From Tipula vernalis (lineage: Eukaryota > Arthropoda > Insecta > Diptera > Tipulidae): DNA of 64,000 bases. Shown here piece after piece: positions 12,900 to 24,864 of the stretch. Below the pieces are notes generated by a model. That model was not told where the DNA came from. It saw only the letters and a program-made list of their open reading frames with translations, and did no database searches. The position numbers and the translations under genes were made by a program. The stretch is from positions 88,326,311 to 88,390,310 of the forward strand of contig OY282560.1 of NCBI GenBank assembly GCA_958295665.1, given 5' to 3'. Each line of letters opens with the position of its first letter. Within the stretch, counting starts at the first letter, position 1.

Positions 12900-13300
12900 A
12901 TAGCTTATAATACAGGTGAGGCTTTTCAACTAATCTTGAAATTTTGTTTTTCAACAACATTCCAACAATCTGGCAAATGACGCGCCAAAAATTAGCTAAA
13001 ACCGAAAAAAAACACGTCAAAGTGGTGTTGTTCACCATGAATTCGTTCCAGAGGATCAAACGGATTTCCCGGATTTGCGGGCAAACGATTCTTGGATTTT
13101 TCACGATGACTGAATTTTTGGCAAAACACGAAAGAAACGTCTTCGCTCAGCCACCGTACTCACCAGATTTGGCTCCCTGTGACTTTTTCTTGTTTCCGAA
13201 ATTCAAATTTCCGCTCCGGTGAACGCGCCATGAGCCGATTGAGGCCATAAAAAGAAATTCGTGAAAACATGAATAAAAGGCAATGCTTAATTTAAAGAGT
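12900..13300 (+). pseudogene. mariner transposase C-terminal fragment
   Basis: The frame 12944-13222 contains FLAKHERNVFAQPPYSPDLA followed by PCDFFLFPKFK. This is the third-acid motif of mariner DD34D transposases (usually QPPYSPDLAPCDFFLFPKLK), 34 residues after the second aspartate. Upstream, LFTMNSFQRIK and a changed second-aspartate region are barely recognisable. No inverted repeats were found. It is unrelated in detail to the mariner copy at 60.8-61.8 kb. Confidence 0.8.
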
Positions 13301-13815
13301 TTAAATTGTATAAATTCGTAAAAGTAAGATAAGCTTTCAATGCGTTTTGACGTTTACAAAATATCTTGAGAATGCCGATCACATAATTTATTTAGCTGGC
13401 AGAAAAAATAAAGTAGACTGTACCTCGCCCTTTAAGGTATTTTACAGGACTCGAAGGCTTCAAGGAGAGAAAAAACGATAGGCCCATATCTCTCCGAAGT
13501 TATTCTACATGCAACAGTTCCTGCTGGTTTCGTAGGAAATTAAGATTATTTTCCTCCACTTGCTTGTTGAATAATTTTCCTCCATGCAAATTTGGATTAA
13601 ATCGACCGGTTCATACAACGATTTGTGCAACTTTCCATTGAATAATTATAATTTAGGTTCTCTCTCTACCAACTACCAGGACAGTTATCCTCAATGTTTA
13701 TCTGCATTTTTGGTTACCAACCTGTTTCGCCATATGGAAAAAATTATTGGATCATTGGATCAAAATATGGACTTATGATATTAAGGTTCATAAGGTTGAC
13801 TATCAACTGACTGAA
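13301..13815. other. Non-coding stretch left of LINE copy A
   Basis: No gene or domain recognised. It ends at the tail of the LINE element; a GAATCATA word at 13816-13823 is a candidate target duplication. Confidence 0.45.
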
Positions 13816-13823
13816 GAATCATA

Positions 13824-13844
13824 GGTTAGGTTAGGTTAGGTTGG
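13824..13844 (-). repeat. 3' tail of LINE copy A made of TTAGG-like repeats
   Basis: On the + strand the bases read GGTTAGGTTAGGTTAGGTTGG, here in pieces of the pentamer TTAGG. It forms the terminal repeat of the LINE instead of a poly(A) tail. Confidence 0.85.
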
Positions 13845-13922
13845 AGTGGCTACTTAGGCACACTTAGACCGATGACGGTCCATTGTGATACCACAGAATA
13901 TATCCCCTTTCCCCTCTTGGAA

Positions 13923-14420
13923 CTATTTCGAGCTACTTATGTAGTGCAAGACGTCCCGCACTTTAATGTTTTCGAGATCCGAGGGGCAGTCCATTCTGAA
14001 CTTACCCAAGTGTTTGTCCCTTCTGAGTGCCAATGCTGGACACGAGCAAAGGAAGTGGACCAACGTCCCTTCCTCCTCTTCGTCCAAGCAGCTTCTGCAG
14101 AAGTCATTTGCCTCCAGACCCAGTTTTCCTGCATGTTCTCCAAAAAGGCAGTGTCCCGTGAGAATTCCTACGACCGTTCTTAATTCACGTCTGCGTAGGG
14201 ATATTAATGCCCGAGTGCGCCCCAAGTCCAGCTTTGGCCAAACTTGTCTTGCAACTCTACAGGTGAGGGTGTTAGACCACCTTTCCCCCGCTGAGGATAG
14301 CGCCTGCTTCCCAAGTGCTTGTCTCAGCGCTGTGATAGGCCTCCCCAGACTTGCCCTTTCCGGTTGCAGCTGGGGAGTCGTACCATGCCTAGCAAATTTA
14401 TCCACCTTACAGTTCCCCAT
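13923..14420 (-). pseudogene. LINE copy A C-terminal zinc-knuckle-like tail
   Basis: The 165-codon frame contains TALRQALGKQ, LTGHCLFGEHAGKLGLE and FCRSCLDEEEEGTLVHFLC, a Cys-X2-Cys...His-X4-Cys arrangement common after the RNase H domain in I and LOA elements. There the tail probably helps bind nucleic acid. It overlaps the RNase H frame, showing a frameshift between the two. Copy B lacks this part completely. Confidence 0.75.
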
Positions 14421-14878
14421 GAGCCCGAGTGACCTTGGACCCAGATTACCTGGATATTGAAATGCTCACCCATCTCATTTAGAGATGAGTGGCAACTCAA
14501 CGCCACCCGTGACGCCAAAGACACCGATTCTAACGACCGGATCGCCGCTTGACTGTCCACATAGATTGCGATATCATCTGAGAATACCACATTATGCTTC
14601 AACCACGTCATGACCTCCTCAATCGCTACGACTTCAGCTTGGTACACGCTGCAGTAATCAGGGAGACGAATAGAAATGTTTACATTTAATTTGTCATAAA
14701 ATACTCCAGCTCCCACTTTGCCGTCTAGCTTAGAGCCATCTGTGAAGAATAGCAACGCTTCGGTTTCCGATAACGGGCTATCCCTCCAGGACTCCCTTGA
14801 AGGGGAGGATGTCCGAAATCGCTTCTCGAAGCATAGAGTAGGTTTAATGTAGTCAAGATTCGCCAGCTCATCGTTCAA
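14324..14878 (-). pseudogene. LINE copy A RNase H domain
   Basis: The frame contains all the acidic landmarks of an RNase HI fold in order: FFTDGSKLDGKVGAGVF (first Asp), YQAEVVAIEEV (Glu), IYVDSQAAIRSLES (second Asp) and VIWVQGHSGSWG (the His loop). RNase H removes the RNA strand from the RNA-DNA hybrid made during insertion. The domain looks catalytically complete even though the element around it is broken. Confidence 0.88.
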
Positions 14879-15149
14879 CGATCTAACGATAGTAGAGTGT
14901 CCTATACTAAGACATCTCCACTGAGAGACGGCTGCAAGTCATACAGCCGTATTTGCCGTCATTTGTTTGCCAAAAATGTCGACCGGAAGAAGGTGCAACA
15001 TAACCTCAAGTGCCTTGTCGGTGTCGACCTCAATGCCCCGCTAACAAGCATACAGGCCGTTTTTTGCACCCTCTCAATCCTACTTTTATAAGTTACCTTG
15101 TCCAGAGCTGCCCACCAAACACCCACCTCGTACATGAATACAGGTCTCA

Positions 15150-16282
15150 CTATAGCGGTGTAGAGCCAGTGTCCGGCTTCAGACCCCATCTATGACCAAT
15201 GGCGTTCCTACAGGAGTATAAAGCTATAGTAGCTTTGTTTATTCTCTCCAACATATTGGGCCTCCAACTAAGCTTACTGTCTAAGATAATGCCCAGATAT
15301 CTAGCTCTATCAGTTCTCGTGCCATTTAAGGTAGGAGGGACGACTACCGGGATTTTGTATTTCTTAGTGAAGAGTACCAGCTCTGTCTTGGATGGGTTAA
15401 TACCAAGTCCACATTTGCCAGCCCATTTCGTAACGATGGTAAGCGCATTCTGCATTACGTCTACAATCGTGCCCAGGAATTTCCCGGTAACAGCTAAAGC
15501 TACGTCGTCTGTGTAAGCGATAACTTCAATACCCTCTCTCTCCAATTATAGTAGTAACCCTTTAACCACTATGTTCCAGAGAAGAGGGGACAGAACCCCC
15601 CCCCCTTCTGAGGGTACCCCTAGTTACTCGCCTCTTGATGGTGGAGTCCCCCAACTTCGAGCTAACAATCCTGCTTCCCAGCATATAATTGATTAACCCT
15701 ATCAGAGGAACGTCCACATACGAAAATAACAATCCCGCCTTGATTGCCTCCGCTTTCACATTATTCATTATTAAAGGCGCCCTCTATATCCAGGAAGGCC
15801 ACCAAATAGAATTCCTTCGAATTAATCGATTTCTCAATCGTACACACCAAGGCGTGCAGAGCAGTGTCCACAGATCTACCCTTTGTGTACGCATGCTGAG
15901 ACGGTACCCACTTCCTGGCACCTATTTTACCTCTAATGTATACATCCAGCAGCCTTTCCAAGGTTTTCAAAATAAAGGATGATAGAGTTATTGGTCTTAG
16001 GTCCTTAGGATAGACATGTGAGCTTTTCCCCGCTTTCGGTATAAACACCACATTGACCTCCGTCCAGTACCTAGGAATACAGCCCAGCTTCAAACATCCT
16101 TTCAATATAGCTTCCAGGTAAGGAAGAATAATTACTGAGTTGTTTTGAAGTTCCGCTGGTATAATTTGATCCGGACCAGCCGATTTAAATGGTTTAAAAC
16201 CCCTCAGTGCCCATAGGATCCGTTTACTGGTTTCGATATCCTCTTTGAACACTGACAGAAATTCCTGATGATTGCTATGCAC
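15150..16282 (-). pseudogene. LINE copy A reverse transcriptase
   Basis: The first frame (16282-15761) has FKPFKSAGPDQIIPAELQ, PKAGKSSHVYPKDLRPITLS and LVAFLDIEGAFNN (RT motif A). A second short frame (15768-15562) holds IGLINYMLGSRIV and the start of the 'GTPQGG' box, broken by a C-run frameshift near 15600. The third frame (15545-15150) holds AYTDDVALAVTG (motif C, YTDD) and LGIILDSKLSW. At least two frameshifts split the domain. Copy B has the same boxes, so these are lesions of this copy. Confidence 0.88.
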
Positions 16283-16649
16283 AAGCTCTAGAGATTATCC
16301 ACTAGAAGCTGCCCAAGATCTGTCCGGTTTTATCAAAAAACTGGGACTAGCTGTACTTTTGGAAAGAATCTTCCTAAGGCGGGATGTTTCGGATACCTCT
16401 TCCATTTTATCACAGAAGATTCTCCAAGACCTCCTTTGTGCCTTTCTTAATTCTTTCTTAAAAATTCCGAGTTTCTCCTTATAGGAGTCCCAATCCTGAG
16501 CCTCCCTTGTATTTTTGGCTCTATTAAAGGATGTCCTACAAGCCTTACGATAGGTTCCCAGTTCCCTGGACCACCATACTGGTTTTTGCCTACCCCTAGG
16601 CTTAGCCAGAGGGCAGGCAGCACGAAAGGATCAGTTGCATACGCTAGTA

Positions 16650-17442
16650 ACGCTAGCCACCATGTCCTTCAGCTCCCCAACGGTCGTCGGGGGCTCCAGA
16701 GCCCTCGTCGGTAACAAATCCTCCAATAATTCCCCATATTTGCTCCAGTTGGTCCTTCAAGGGTTCCTGAAGGCTTCCCGGATAACAGGGTGAATATCGA
16801 GGATATAGGTTAAATATCGAGAAGGAGGGTTCCTTATCCACCCTCCAATTTTTAACCATATGAAGAATATTATTTGAGGCAAGGGTCACGTCTAGAACCT
16901 CCTACCTGTTACTAGTACTAAATGTGGGTTCCCGCCCAATATTACAACACTGAAAGGTTAATACTCATCAAATAATCAAAAAGTGACTCACCTCTTTCAT
17001 TAATGTCCGTGCTTCCCCAGATAGTATGATGCGCAATAGCATAAACTCCCAGTACCACACCTACCTTTGATTGTTCCGCTTCACGGATCAGCTCCTCCAG
17101 GTTATCCAGAGGAACCTCCTTCTCCCGCTCCATGTAGGCTGAAACTAGCCAGAATCTACAAGTGCCTACTTCTAGGCTAACTGCAGTAGTGTCACCATTG
17201 CTGTATTGAGAGAGATGGAAAAGATTAATATTATTTTTCCCAAGAATACAAGATCTGGTCTTCCCAGACTTACTAGAGGATATAATTTTATACCCCTTGG
17301 TTCTGAGGCCACAGATCCTGTTGTTGTTAATCCAAGGTTCTTGGATTAGTATAACATCCTCACCCGAACTAGCCAGCCTGAGGAGTAGAGCTGCCGAAGC
17401 AGCCTTAGAATGGTGAAGGTTAATTTGAGTTATCTTAATCAT
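16650..17442 (-). pseudogene. LINE copy A endonuclease
   Basis: The frame 17442-16942 starts MIKITQINLHHSKAASAA and includes DVILIQEPWINNNRICGL (the metal-binding Glu). The box that reads GVDANAHHTIWGS in copy B is GVYAIAHHTIWGS here, so the conserved Asp and Asn are lost. The final SDHR box of copy B is also gone (frame 16889-16653 is shifted). The enzyme nicks target DNA to prime reverse transcription; this copy cannot. Confidence 0.87.
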
Positions 17443-17778
17443 AACCTTTTAAGCTTTACCTACCTCTATGGTATATGCCTGGTACTGCAGGAATATTATT
17501 TCTCGGTATTTTGGGATGCGCCGGATTCGCCCGTCTCGCTAACCCTCATACCCTCTGTAGAGGACTTGTCAGTGCCCCCTCCCCCCACGTCTGGCCGGGC
17601 TGCCGACATCCTCCTCCATCAGTACACCAGCTCCTTCGCTTATGTGTCCCTCCTCATCTTCCAAGTGAATCCTAGCCAGACCGAGGTCGCCGGATTCACT
17701 CTCCCCGCTACCCTCAGCTTCTTCCGCCATGGTGCTGGTACCTCCTCAAGGCCTGGGCGGGTTGCCACCATCCTCCGG

Positions 17779-20527
17779 GAACCATAACTGGAACAATAAA
17801 TAGTTTCGTTCTTAATCGGTTTTCTTGCGTTCTGAATTTCACATATCCGATATAATCCATAAGCACAACTTATCCGATTTAGAAGTCTATATTGTGGAAA
17901 ACGAGGAAGAGTATAAAACATGTTCTAATAATAATGTTGGCCCGGACAGTAATTGTGTGAGATTGTTACCTCTAATAAATAATTAAACCATAATTGGTCT
18001 TATAAAAATTATTTTAGCTGTAACAGCGTTTTATGTAAATTATTTTTTTTTTATTTCTAATCGGTTTCGAACCGGTTTTGTCTCGTAACTAAACCAGAAC
18101 GAAAAATATTTTACAAAACTGGAACAGTAGACCGGAACAAAAATTATTTTCGAACTGAATCCAAAACAGATACGATTCAAATATAAGTTCGATGGCTCTA
18201 GGGCTGGGTTGAAGTGAATAAAGAAACATAGGCTTTAGCTTAAATGTTATCAAGAAAAAACTGTTATTAACAGATGTAAGTACTAAGTTGAGTTTTTAAA
18301 TGCAAGACAAGCGATAGCTTAAACTTCAAATATGCTTAACCAACAAGTAAATATTCGAAGACAATTATTTGCTAACAAGTAAAATTCTTGAAAAAACTTA
18401 AGTGTATTCTATTTTTATCCCACGACAATCCGCGAATTTAGCGTCAGAAACGACAACTGCAGCAGGTGACGGAACATTAAATTTTTATAATAATTCATCA
18501 TACATTCCCCAGATTTAACTGATATTTAATAATTGACTATATATGTAGTAAAGGGCCTAATTTTGCTTAGACAAAGAATGTAAAGATATTTAGTGTTCTA
18601 TATGTAAGAACCAACATGCTTATGAACTAATAAGCCAAATAAACGATTAATCACTTGAATTTGAACCAACAAAATTTCTGTTTATTATATAAATCGACCA
18701 CAAACCAGTACTGATTTTGTATCATTTACTAAACCAACAACTTCGGTTATGTAATCGAAAAACCATAGACTGTAGTACCTGATTACGATTAATCATTGTA
18801 TGTACAATGAGTTTTTTTCCATTCTTTTTTCAATTTGCACTATTATACGTTTCTAAATAATTAATTAATTCATTTTATAAATTAAATACACGTTAGGCTC
18901 ACCCGGGACGAGTGGAAACAGACAAAAACCACATTTATTTTAAAGGCTTAGCAGGTATCTTTATATACACGAAGCGTATCACATCATTGTTGAATTAGTT
19001 AATTGTTTATTCACATTATATCGTGCCATAAATATTATGTTATATTCCCCCACAGATATTGATGCTATATATGTATGTACCTATAGTGCAGAATCTTCTG
19101 ATTAGATTAAATAGTGTTTCTACAGCAAACAAATATAAAATTAAATTATTCAAATTACAATTAACTGGGTCTGGTTTGTCCCGAAAAGTGCCAGTTTTAT
19201 TGAATTTTGTGAGTTTTTGCCCGACCCAAACAATTAATTTTCATTCTAGGCATACATATATACATATATGTATGTAATTGACGTTTTTTATTAAATAATA
19301 AATTTAAAGGTCCTCTTTCGAATCGCCAAATTTGTTTGCCACATCTGATTCGCAAATAATTTTTAGTTTCCCTCGTTTTAGCAGCACACCTTCATTTTAT
19401 TGCCATTATTGTATTATTTTTATCCAAATGTAGTTTAACACCCTCAAACCTAGTACATCAGTCGGGTGTGTTAATATAGGGTACAATGAATAAAAACAAC
19501 AACAATTTAAGTGACAGACGTTTTATCCACTTTTCTCTATATTCAGAAATGTGCGGTGGATAAGAAATTAGAATTATTCCGTTAAAAAAAATGTCTTTAC
19601 TTTGTTTTATTAAAGAAATCGATTTTATTTTTTAATTTAACTTTATAATTTTATTTAATAACAACAATAACAACAACAACAAAAATTAAATTAAAATATT
19701 TAAGACAATTTTTATAAAGATACGAATTTTAACAAAATTGTTCATTTTCTTTTTTTTTGTGGTTTACTTTCAGATGAAAATAATTCATTATCACAAACCA
19801 TCCCAGACAAACCAATAGAATTGAGACATTTTGTAAAATTATGTGAGCAAAGAAGAAAATTTGCAGTTTTGTATAAATTAGAATTTCAGGTAAGAATTTT
19901 AAAAGGATGAATATGGATTTTGGGTTAATTTTTTGCATGAACAAACGCCGGCTGTCTAAATGTAAATAAATTATTGTGGAACGGAGGAAGAATAAAATGC
20001 GGTTTTCTTATAAATATGTAATTTTATTTTTTTCGATAACTGACTGTGATATATAAATTTGGATGTTTGTAAACGGAAAACACGGGAAACGAGATAAATA
20101 TTTTGAATTCCAGTAATTTGCTTCAACAGTTTGAACAAATACATATTTTAATGAAAAAAGACTGGTCAAATACCATTTACAAATGTGAAAATGGAGTGCA
20201 ATAGTATGCATAGTTAAGGCATTCAAGATAAGGATCCCCCATCTATATACATTTGCAACGGCTGCAACTAAATAGGACATAGTGTAAAACTAGTGAAATA
20301 GTGTAAATCCCAGCGCCAATTTATTTGATTAGTTAAAGGACCTTCTATCATTTACTTCTGTCAAGCCTGACAAACTTAAATCGTCGACAACAACAATAGT
20401 GTGATGGCATGCGATGTGTCTCACAAAGCATACATTCGGGCGAATTTATTATTCAAAAGGAAATTCATACAAATTAAATATTTGAACTTGATACTAAATT
20501 TAAAAAAAAAAAAATCAAACCACACAA
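17779..20527. other. AT-rich non-coding region
   Basis: About 2.7 kb with no supported gene. Near 18050-18180 there are a few repeats of AACCGG/CCGGAAC-type words. A loose AAC-rich tract lies at about 19661-19683. Short open frames in both strands show no family resemblance. Confidence 0.55.
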
Positions 20528-20590
20528 AATTCACAAAGCCAATCCCCTTAAGCTTAATAATGGCTCAAAGCGTTAACCTATTAACCGTTA
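20528..20590 (+). repeat. Interspersed repeat, partner of 29596-29652
   Basis: CACAAAGCCAATCCCCTTAA continues with GGCTCAAAGCGTTAACCTAT. The reverse complement of 29596-29652 gives the same string with few changes. The family is not known; the segment is too short to say more. Confidence 0.75.
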
Positions 20591-20694
20591 ACCTGTAAAA
20601 CTAAGTAGAAATAAGCAGCCAATAACAAATAAAATACGCGATGATTGCAGATACACTTTTTACAATATTTATTTATTGAACGATGCTAGTATTA

Positions 20695-21488
20695 AGCCGC
20701 ATCCACACGAGGTGTGAAATGTACACTTATGCGCGAGTATTCGCTTAATTGGCGAATGTAGACGGTTAAGCGAGAAGTGTACATTTATCAACATATCGGT
20801 ACACACGATTCGTTAAATGTTCATTGGCGAATGTTAATGAACATTTCTATACTGATAGACATTTTTAGTACATATATCGTAAAATTTTTTCATTTAATTT
20901 CAAATTGAACAAATTTGTTGTTTTTAAAATTTTTTCAAGTTTTTGGGTTTATTCAAAATTGAAAATGGAAATAAATAGCGACGACGAGATTGATTTGGCC
21001 AGTGTACTATTAATTAATAGTTGTGCTGTAATGTTATTAAACAGAAATAAAAATAAAGTATTTAAATATCGGTTTTTTACTAAAAATTAACAGCAAATTT
21101 GATAATATCCGACCAAACAGCCATTCCGACCATTTAAATGAAAATTGGCATTTAACATTACTTTTGAAATCAATTATATATTACGTTTTAAGAATTTTCA
21201 GATATTATTTCTCTAAAAAAATGCAAAGTTCAATAAATAACATTTCCATTAACAAAAATTCTAAAGATAAATGCAATAACATTTCAAATTATATTTGTTA
21301 ACATTTTGTCGCTTCGTGTGGATGGGACACAAATCCATCGATTGTTTCCTTTGATGTGTGTCGTTTACCGCCTATTTGACGAACACAAGCAAATGAAAAT
21401 ATTCGTCATGCGAAAACCATCCACACGACGTTTACATTCGCTAAATGCGCGCATAAGTGTACATTTCACACCTCGTGTGGATGCGGCT
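20695..21488. mobile_element. Non-autonomous PIF/Harbinger-type element with perfect 41-bp TIRs
   Basis: The left end (20695-20735) and right end (21448-21488) are perfect inverted copies over 41 bases, starting AGCCGCATCCACACGAGG. Both ends are flanked by TTA (20692-20694 and 21489-21491), the 3-bp target duplication typical of PIF/Harbinger. Further in, the TTCGC/GCGAA words are repeated near both ends. Inside, the frame from 20965 gives MEINSDDEIDLASVLLI, which resembles the acidic N-terminus of Harbinger transposases, then stops. It is best read as an internally deleted derivative that depends on a partner element for movement. Confidence 0.85.
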
Positions 21489-21675
21489 TTACATTGAATG
21501 AAAACGGAATGACGCAATATCCAAATGTGTCAATATTAATGTGTTAGTTTAATACCCTCTAAATAAAGCGTTTTGTTTATGATATGAAGGTGAACGCTTT
21601 GTTTAGAGGATGAGCGTTAGTAAAGATATTTTGAATGTATGAAATAAATGAGATAAAATGTATTTATTACTTATT

Positions 21676-23049
21676 TTAACATTCAAATAATCCGGCAGCC
21701 TCTCGAAATTTTCGAATCTTCGCTTTTGGTAATGGCTTCGTCATCATGTCGGCTACCATGTCTTCTGTAGGGCAATAAACACATTTGATAATACCTTTAT
21801 CAACACTGTCTTTGACTGAATGTGCTTTGATGTCGATATGCTTCGATCTGTCTGAAAACTTCTCGTCAGTAGCAAATTTGAGACAACTTTGAATGTCTTC
21901 GTAGAGCAAAATGGGTTTATTTATGTCGACACCAAAATCGTTTAACAATCGTTTTAACCAGTTTACTTCTTTTACTGCATCACACAATGCAATGTATTCT
22001 GCTTCCATTGATAATAATGCAATAAGATCTTGTTTCTTGCATCGCCAGGTGATTGTTGCTCCATGCGTTTTAAATAAGAATCCACCATTCGATTTACGTG
22101 TTTGCCGGCATTCAGCGAAACTAGCATCGTAATAACCGATCAATTTTTCTTCATCAACAGAAATATTTAAATTTAATTTGATCGAGATAGTTTCTTTTAA
22201 ATATTTCAAGATTCGTTTTGCCTCATTCCAATCTTCTTGAGTTGGGTTTGATACCTTTTGTGACAAAATTGCAACACTTGCAGCAATATCGGGTCTCGTG
22301 TTTGTTGAGATATATAACAAACTTCCAATCAGTCTTCTGTATTCATTGTTATCACGTAAAATTTCTGATTCATCACTCTTGCCATAATTTACGCTGAGTG
22401 GAATATCAGAATTCTTTGCATTAGTCATACCAAATTCGTTCAATACATTGTTGATATATTTTGACTGATCAATTGAATACATACCATTTCGTTTTTCAAC
22501 GTGTATACCAAGATATGTTTTCACTTCACCCAAGTTTTGAATTTTGAATTCTGAATTTAATGTCTGTTCGCATTCTATTAACATTTCATCGCTATCACTT
22601 GCAGCCAAAATATCGTCGACGTAAACGATTAAGTGACACACCTTGTCATTGTTCTTTTTAGTGTATAAACATTGGTCATTTTTGCTTTGTTCATAACCAC
22701 ATTTTATGAGCAAATCGTGAATGCTTAAATTCCAAATTCGAGCTGATTGATTAAGCCCATATAAATTGCTTTTGAGCAGGCATACTTGATGTCAATTGCT
22801 TTCTTCAGTAAATCCTGGCGGCTGCTTCATTTAAATGGTTTCCTTGAGTTCACCATGTAAAAATGCTGTCTTTGCTTCGAAATGCAAAACTTTCATACCT
22901 TTTTCGGATGCAACGATGAGCAAAATGCGAAATGCCTTTTGTCTGGCCACAGGTGTAAATACCTCGTCGTAATCAAATCCATATCGTTGTGTAAAGCTTA
23001 GCTTCACCCTTTTCATTCGTTTTAATTTTATAAACCCATTTAGAACCAA
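21676..23049 (-). pseudogene. copia reverse transcriptase and RNase H
   Basis: The frame 23049-22831 holds QRYGFDYDEVFTPVARQKAF and LHFEAKTAFLHGEL. The motif is usually 'DVKTAFL', so the first catalytic Asp is replaced by Glu-Ala. After a frameshift at about 22830-22720 the 345-codon frame 22713-21676 gives VYVDDILAAS (YVDD, residues 31-34), SRKS-like KSNGGFLFKTHGATITW and SMEAEYIALCDAVKEV (RNase H Glu). It ends with SKHIDIKAHSV, VADMMTKPLP and the stop. It copies element RNA into DNA inside the particle. Confidence 0.92.
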
Positions 23050-23101
23050 TCGGTTTTCGGTCTGTAGGTAAATTTACTAACTCCCATGTTTTGTTTTCAC
23101 G

Positions 23102-23832
23102 TTATGTATCCATTTCATCTTTCATTGCATGGACCCGTTTTTCTTTGTCTTTGCCTTTCACAGCCTCGTTGTATGTTAATGGTTCTGTCAACACTTCGTC
23201 CGTTAAGAAAGCTTGATCACGATACCGTAACGGTAGTACACCTTTGTTCGACCGATTTGATCGTCTCAAACCGTCGTCTGTTTCATCAGCGGTTTCCTCA
23301 ATATCTGATAAATCGGCAAAAGTTAAATCATTGCCACTAAAATGAGTTTCAATGTCGGTAAATGACACTTCATTTGGGCACAATATGCCATCCAGATCCA
23401 AATTACTTTCATTTAAGTCTGTAGTAACTTCAGTAACTTGCACAGTTTCATGATCAGCACCGTTGTCGTGTGAAATAACAACCTATCATTACTTTTATTT
23501 TTCGTCTTCGGAATTTTATTACAAGAAACTGGTTTTAATGCTCTCAGATTATTACTTTTGTTGACAAATTTCACATCTCGGCTAACAATCACCTTCCGAG
23601 TCTTCGGATTAAAACATCGATACGCCTTCGAAATGTCGTCATAGCCAACCAAAATTGCGTACATGCCTTTTGGTTCCAATTTCGTTCTTCTTTCCGGTGG
23701 AATACGAACGTAATATTCTGATCTAAATGATCTAAAATGAGAAATTACGGGCTTTCGTCCAAGCCATTCTTCATATGGTGTCGTTTCAATACATCTACCA
23801 GGCAAACGATTTTGCATGTAATTAGCAGTCAA
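23102..23832 (-). pseudogene. copia integrase C-terminus and hinge region
   Basis: The frame 23832-23413 gives MQNRLPGRCIETTPYEEWLG and HFRSFRSEYYVRIPPERRTK, then YDDISKAYRCFNP, the GKG-like C-terminal integrase module of copia elements. Frame 23443-23102 continues with RRSNRSNKGVLPLRYRDQAF and LTYNEAVKGKDKEKRVHAMK, the usual lead-in to the RT. A frameshift near 23430-23470 separates the two. Confidence 0.85.
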
Positions 23833-24300
23833 TTATGCATCGATCAACATGCATCTAGCCTTGTCTACCAACGTTCGGTTTTTACGTTCTGCTACGCCAT
23901 TTTGTTGAGGTATATAAGGTGCAGTACGATTTCGTTGAATACTCTCAGCATCCAAATAATCCTTAAACTCAATACTCATGTATTCTCCGCCACGATCCGT
24001 TCTTAAAACTTTAGGTTTCTTTCCAAAGTATGTTTTCACCATTTCGACCAAATGCTGAAATTTCTCGAATGCCTCTGATTTATTTTTCAGCAAATAAATC
24101 GTTGTAAATCTCGAACAATCGTCAATTATCGTTAATATAGTATGTACCGCTTTCCCGATGGCGTTTGTATATTCATCGGTCCACAAACATCCGAATGAAT
24201 TAAATCAAGCACATTTTCAGTACGCGAGGCATTTTTCGGAAATTTAGTTCGCGTTATTTTTCCTTCAAAGCAGACCCTACAATTATCATCACAACCCTTA
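23833..24300 (-). pseudogene. copia integrase core
   Basis: The frame 24186-23833 begins in the core: IIDDCSRFTTIYLL (first Asp in ID), VLRTDRGGEYMS (second Asp) and ENG-type PQQNGVAERKNRTLV (the catalytic Glu after NG). These are the DDE residues of a copia integrase, which joins the new DNA to the genome. Upstream, between 24300 and 24186, the minus strand holds CVCRVCFEGK-like coding sequence of the zinc-binding region in another frame. Confidence 0.9.
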
Positions 24301-24303
24301 CAT

Positions 24304-24858
24304 TTATCTGCGCACGGTATAATTTTTACACCCTTGACGTTTCCACTTGTTAATAATATTTAACAACCCACGATGTCCCAAAATTCGGTGCCAAACATGA
24401 ATGCATGCCGAATGAAGAGAAGACTCAGCATTCTCATCCATTTTTTCGTGTGCAATTAGAGCCCTGTTTACTTGCTTTAACAGAAATAATTCCCCGTACC
24501 CGAAACCAACTGCTATTTGTTGTACTACTTTGAGTGTGATTTCAACTCGTTTGCTCGAAGTAAAATTAAATCCGACGCCTTTATCATTTAATTTATCCAC
24601 AGAAATTAAATCTGAAACGATAGTAGGAGCCCAATACACGTCATCAATTTTAAAGACATTTTTTTTATCGAATTTGTTCAAAACCTCAATTCGAACCGTG
24701 CCTTTTCCCATTATTTTGATAATCTTACCGCTGGCACATTTAACTTCATGCCGAAAATTAGTATGCAAATTATCAAACAACGCTTTGTTTGATGTAATGT
24801 GTGACGTTGATCCTGAATCAATAAACCACCCGCTTGTGGTTCCGTTTACTGCAAACAT
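24304..24858 (-). pseudogene. copia aspartic protease
   Basis: The frame opens MFAVNGTTSGWFIDSGSTSH. The DSGSTSH motif is the copia protease active site. It continues with NKALFDNLHTNF and VKCASGKIIKIMGKGTV, then the pre-integrase segment with HVWHRILGHRGLLNI (HHCC start). A single stop codon separates it from the zinc-knuckle frame upstream, so gag and protease would otherwise be in one frame, as in copia elements. Confidence 0.9.
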
Positions 24859-24864
24859 AAATTC

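Larger units (their letters stand above)
13824..17778 (-). mobile_element. Non-LTR retrotransposon copy A (LOA/I-like), 5'-truncated
   Basis: Read on the minus strand: the end of ORF1 (17778-17470), an apurinic-type endonuclease (17442-16650), reverse transcriptase (16282-15150), RNase H (14878-14324) and a CX2C-type C-terminal tail (to 13923). The 3' end is a run of AACCT (TTAGG on the + strand) at 13824-13844. The order EN-RT-RNase H and the start MIKITQINLHHSKAAS place it near the LOA/I group. Homology with copy B stops at about 17778, so the 5' end is lost, as usual for target-primed insertion. The candidate 8-bp flanks GAATCATA (13816) and GAACCATA (17779) differ at one base. Many frameshifts; dead. 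Confidence 0.9.

Noticed and set aside
13824..13844. TTAGG repeats as an internal telomere or chromosome end
   Set aside because: The run is about 20 bases and forms the exact 3' end of a LINE; a telomeric origin is not needed.
14897..15195. Open + strand frames across the LINE copy A RT region
   Set aside because: They are antisense shadows of the minus-strand RT coding sequence.
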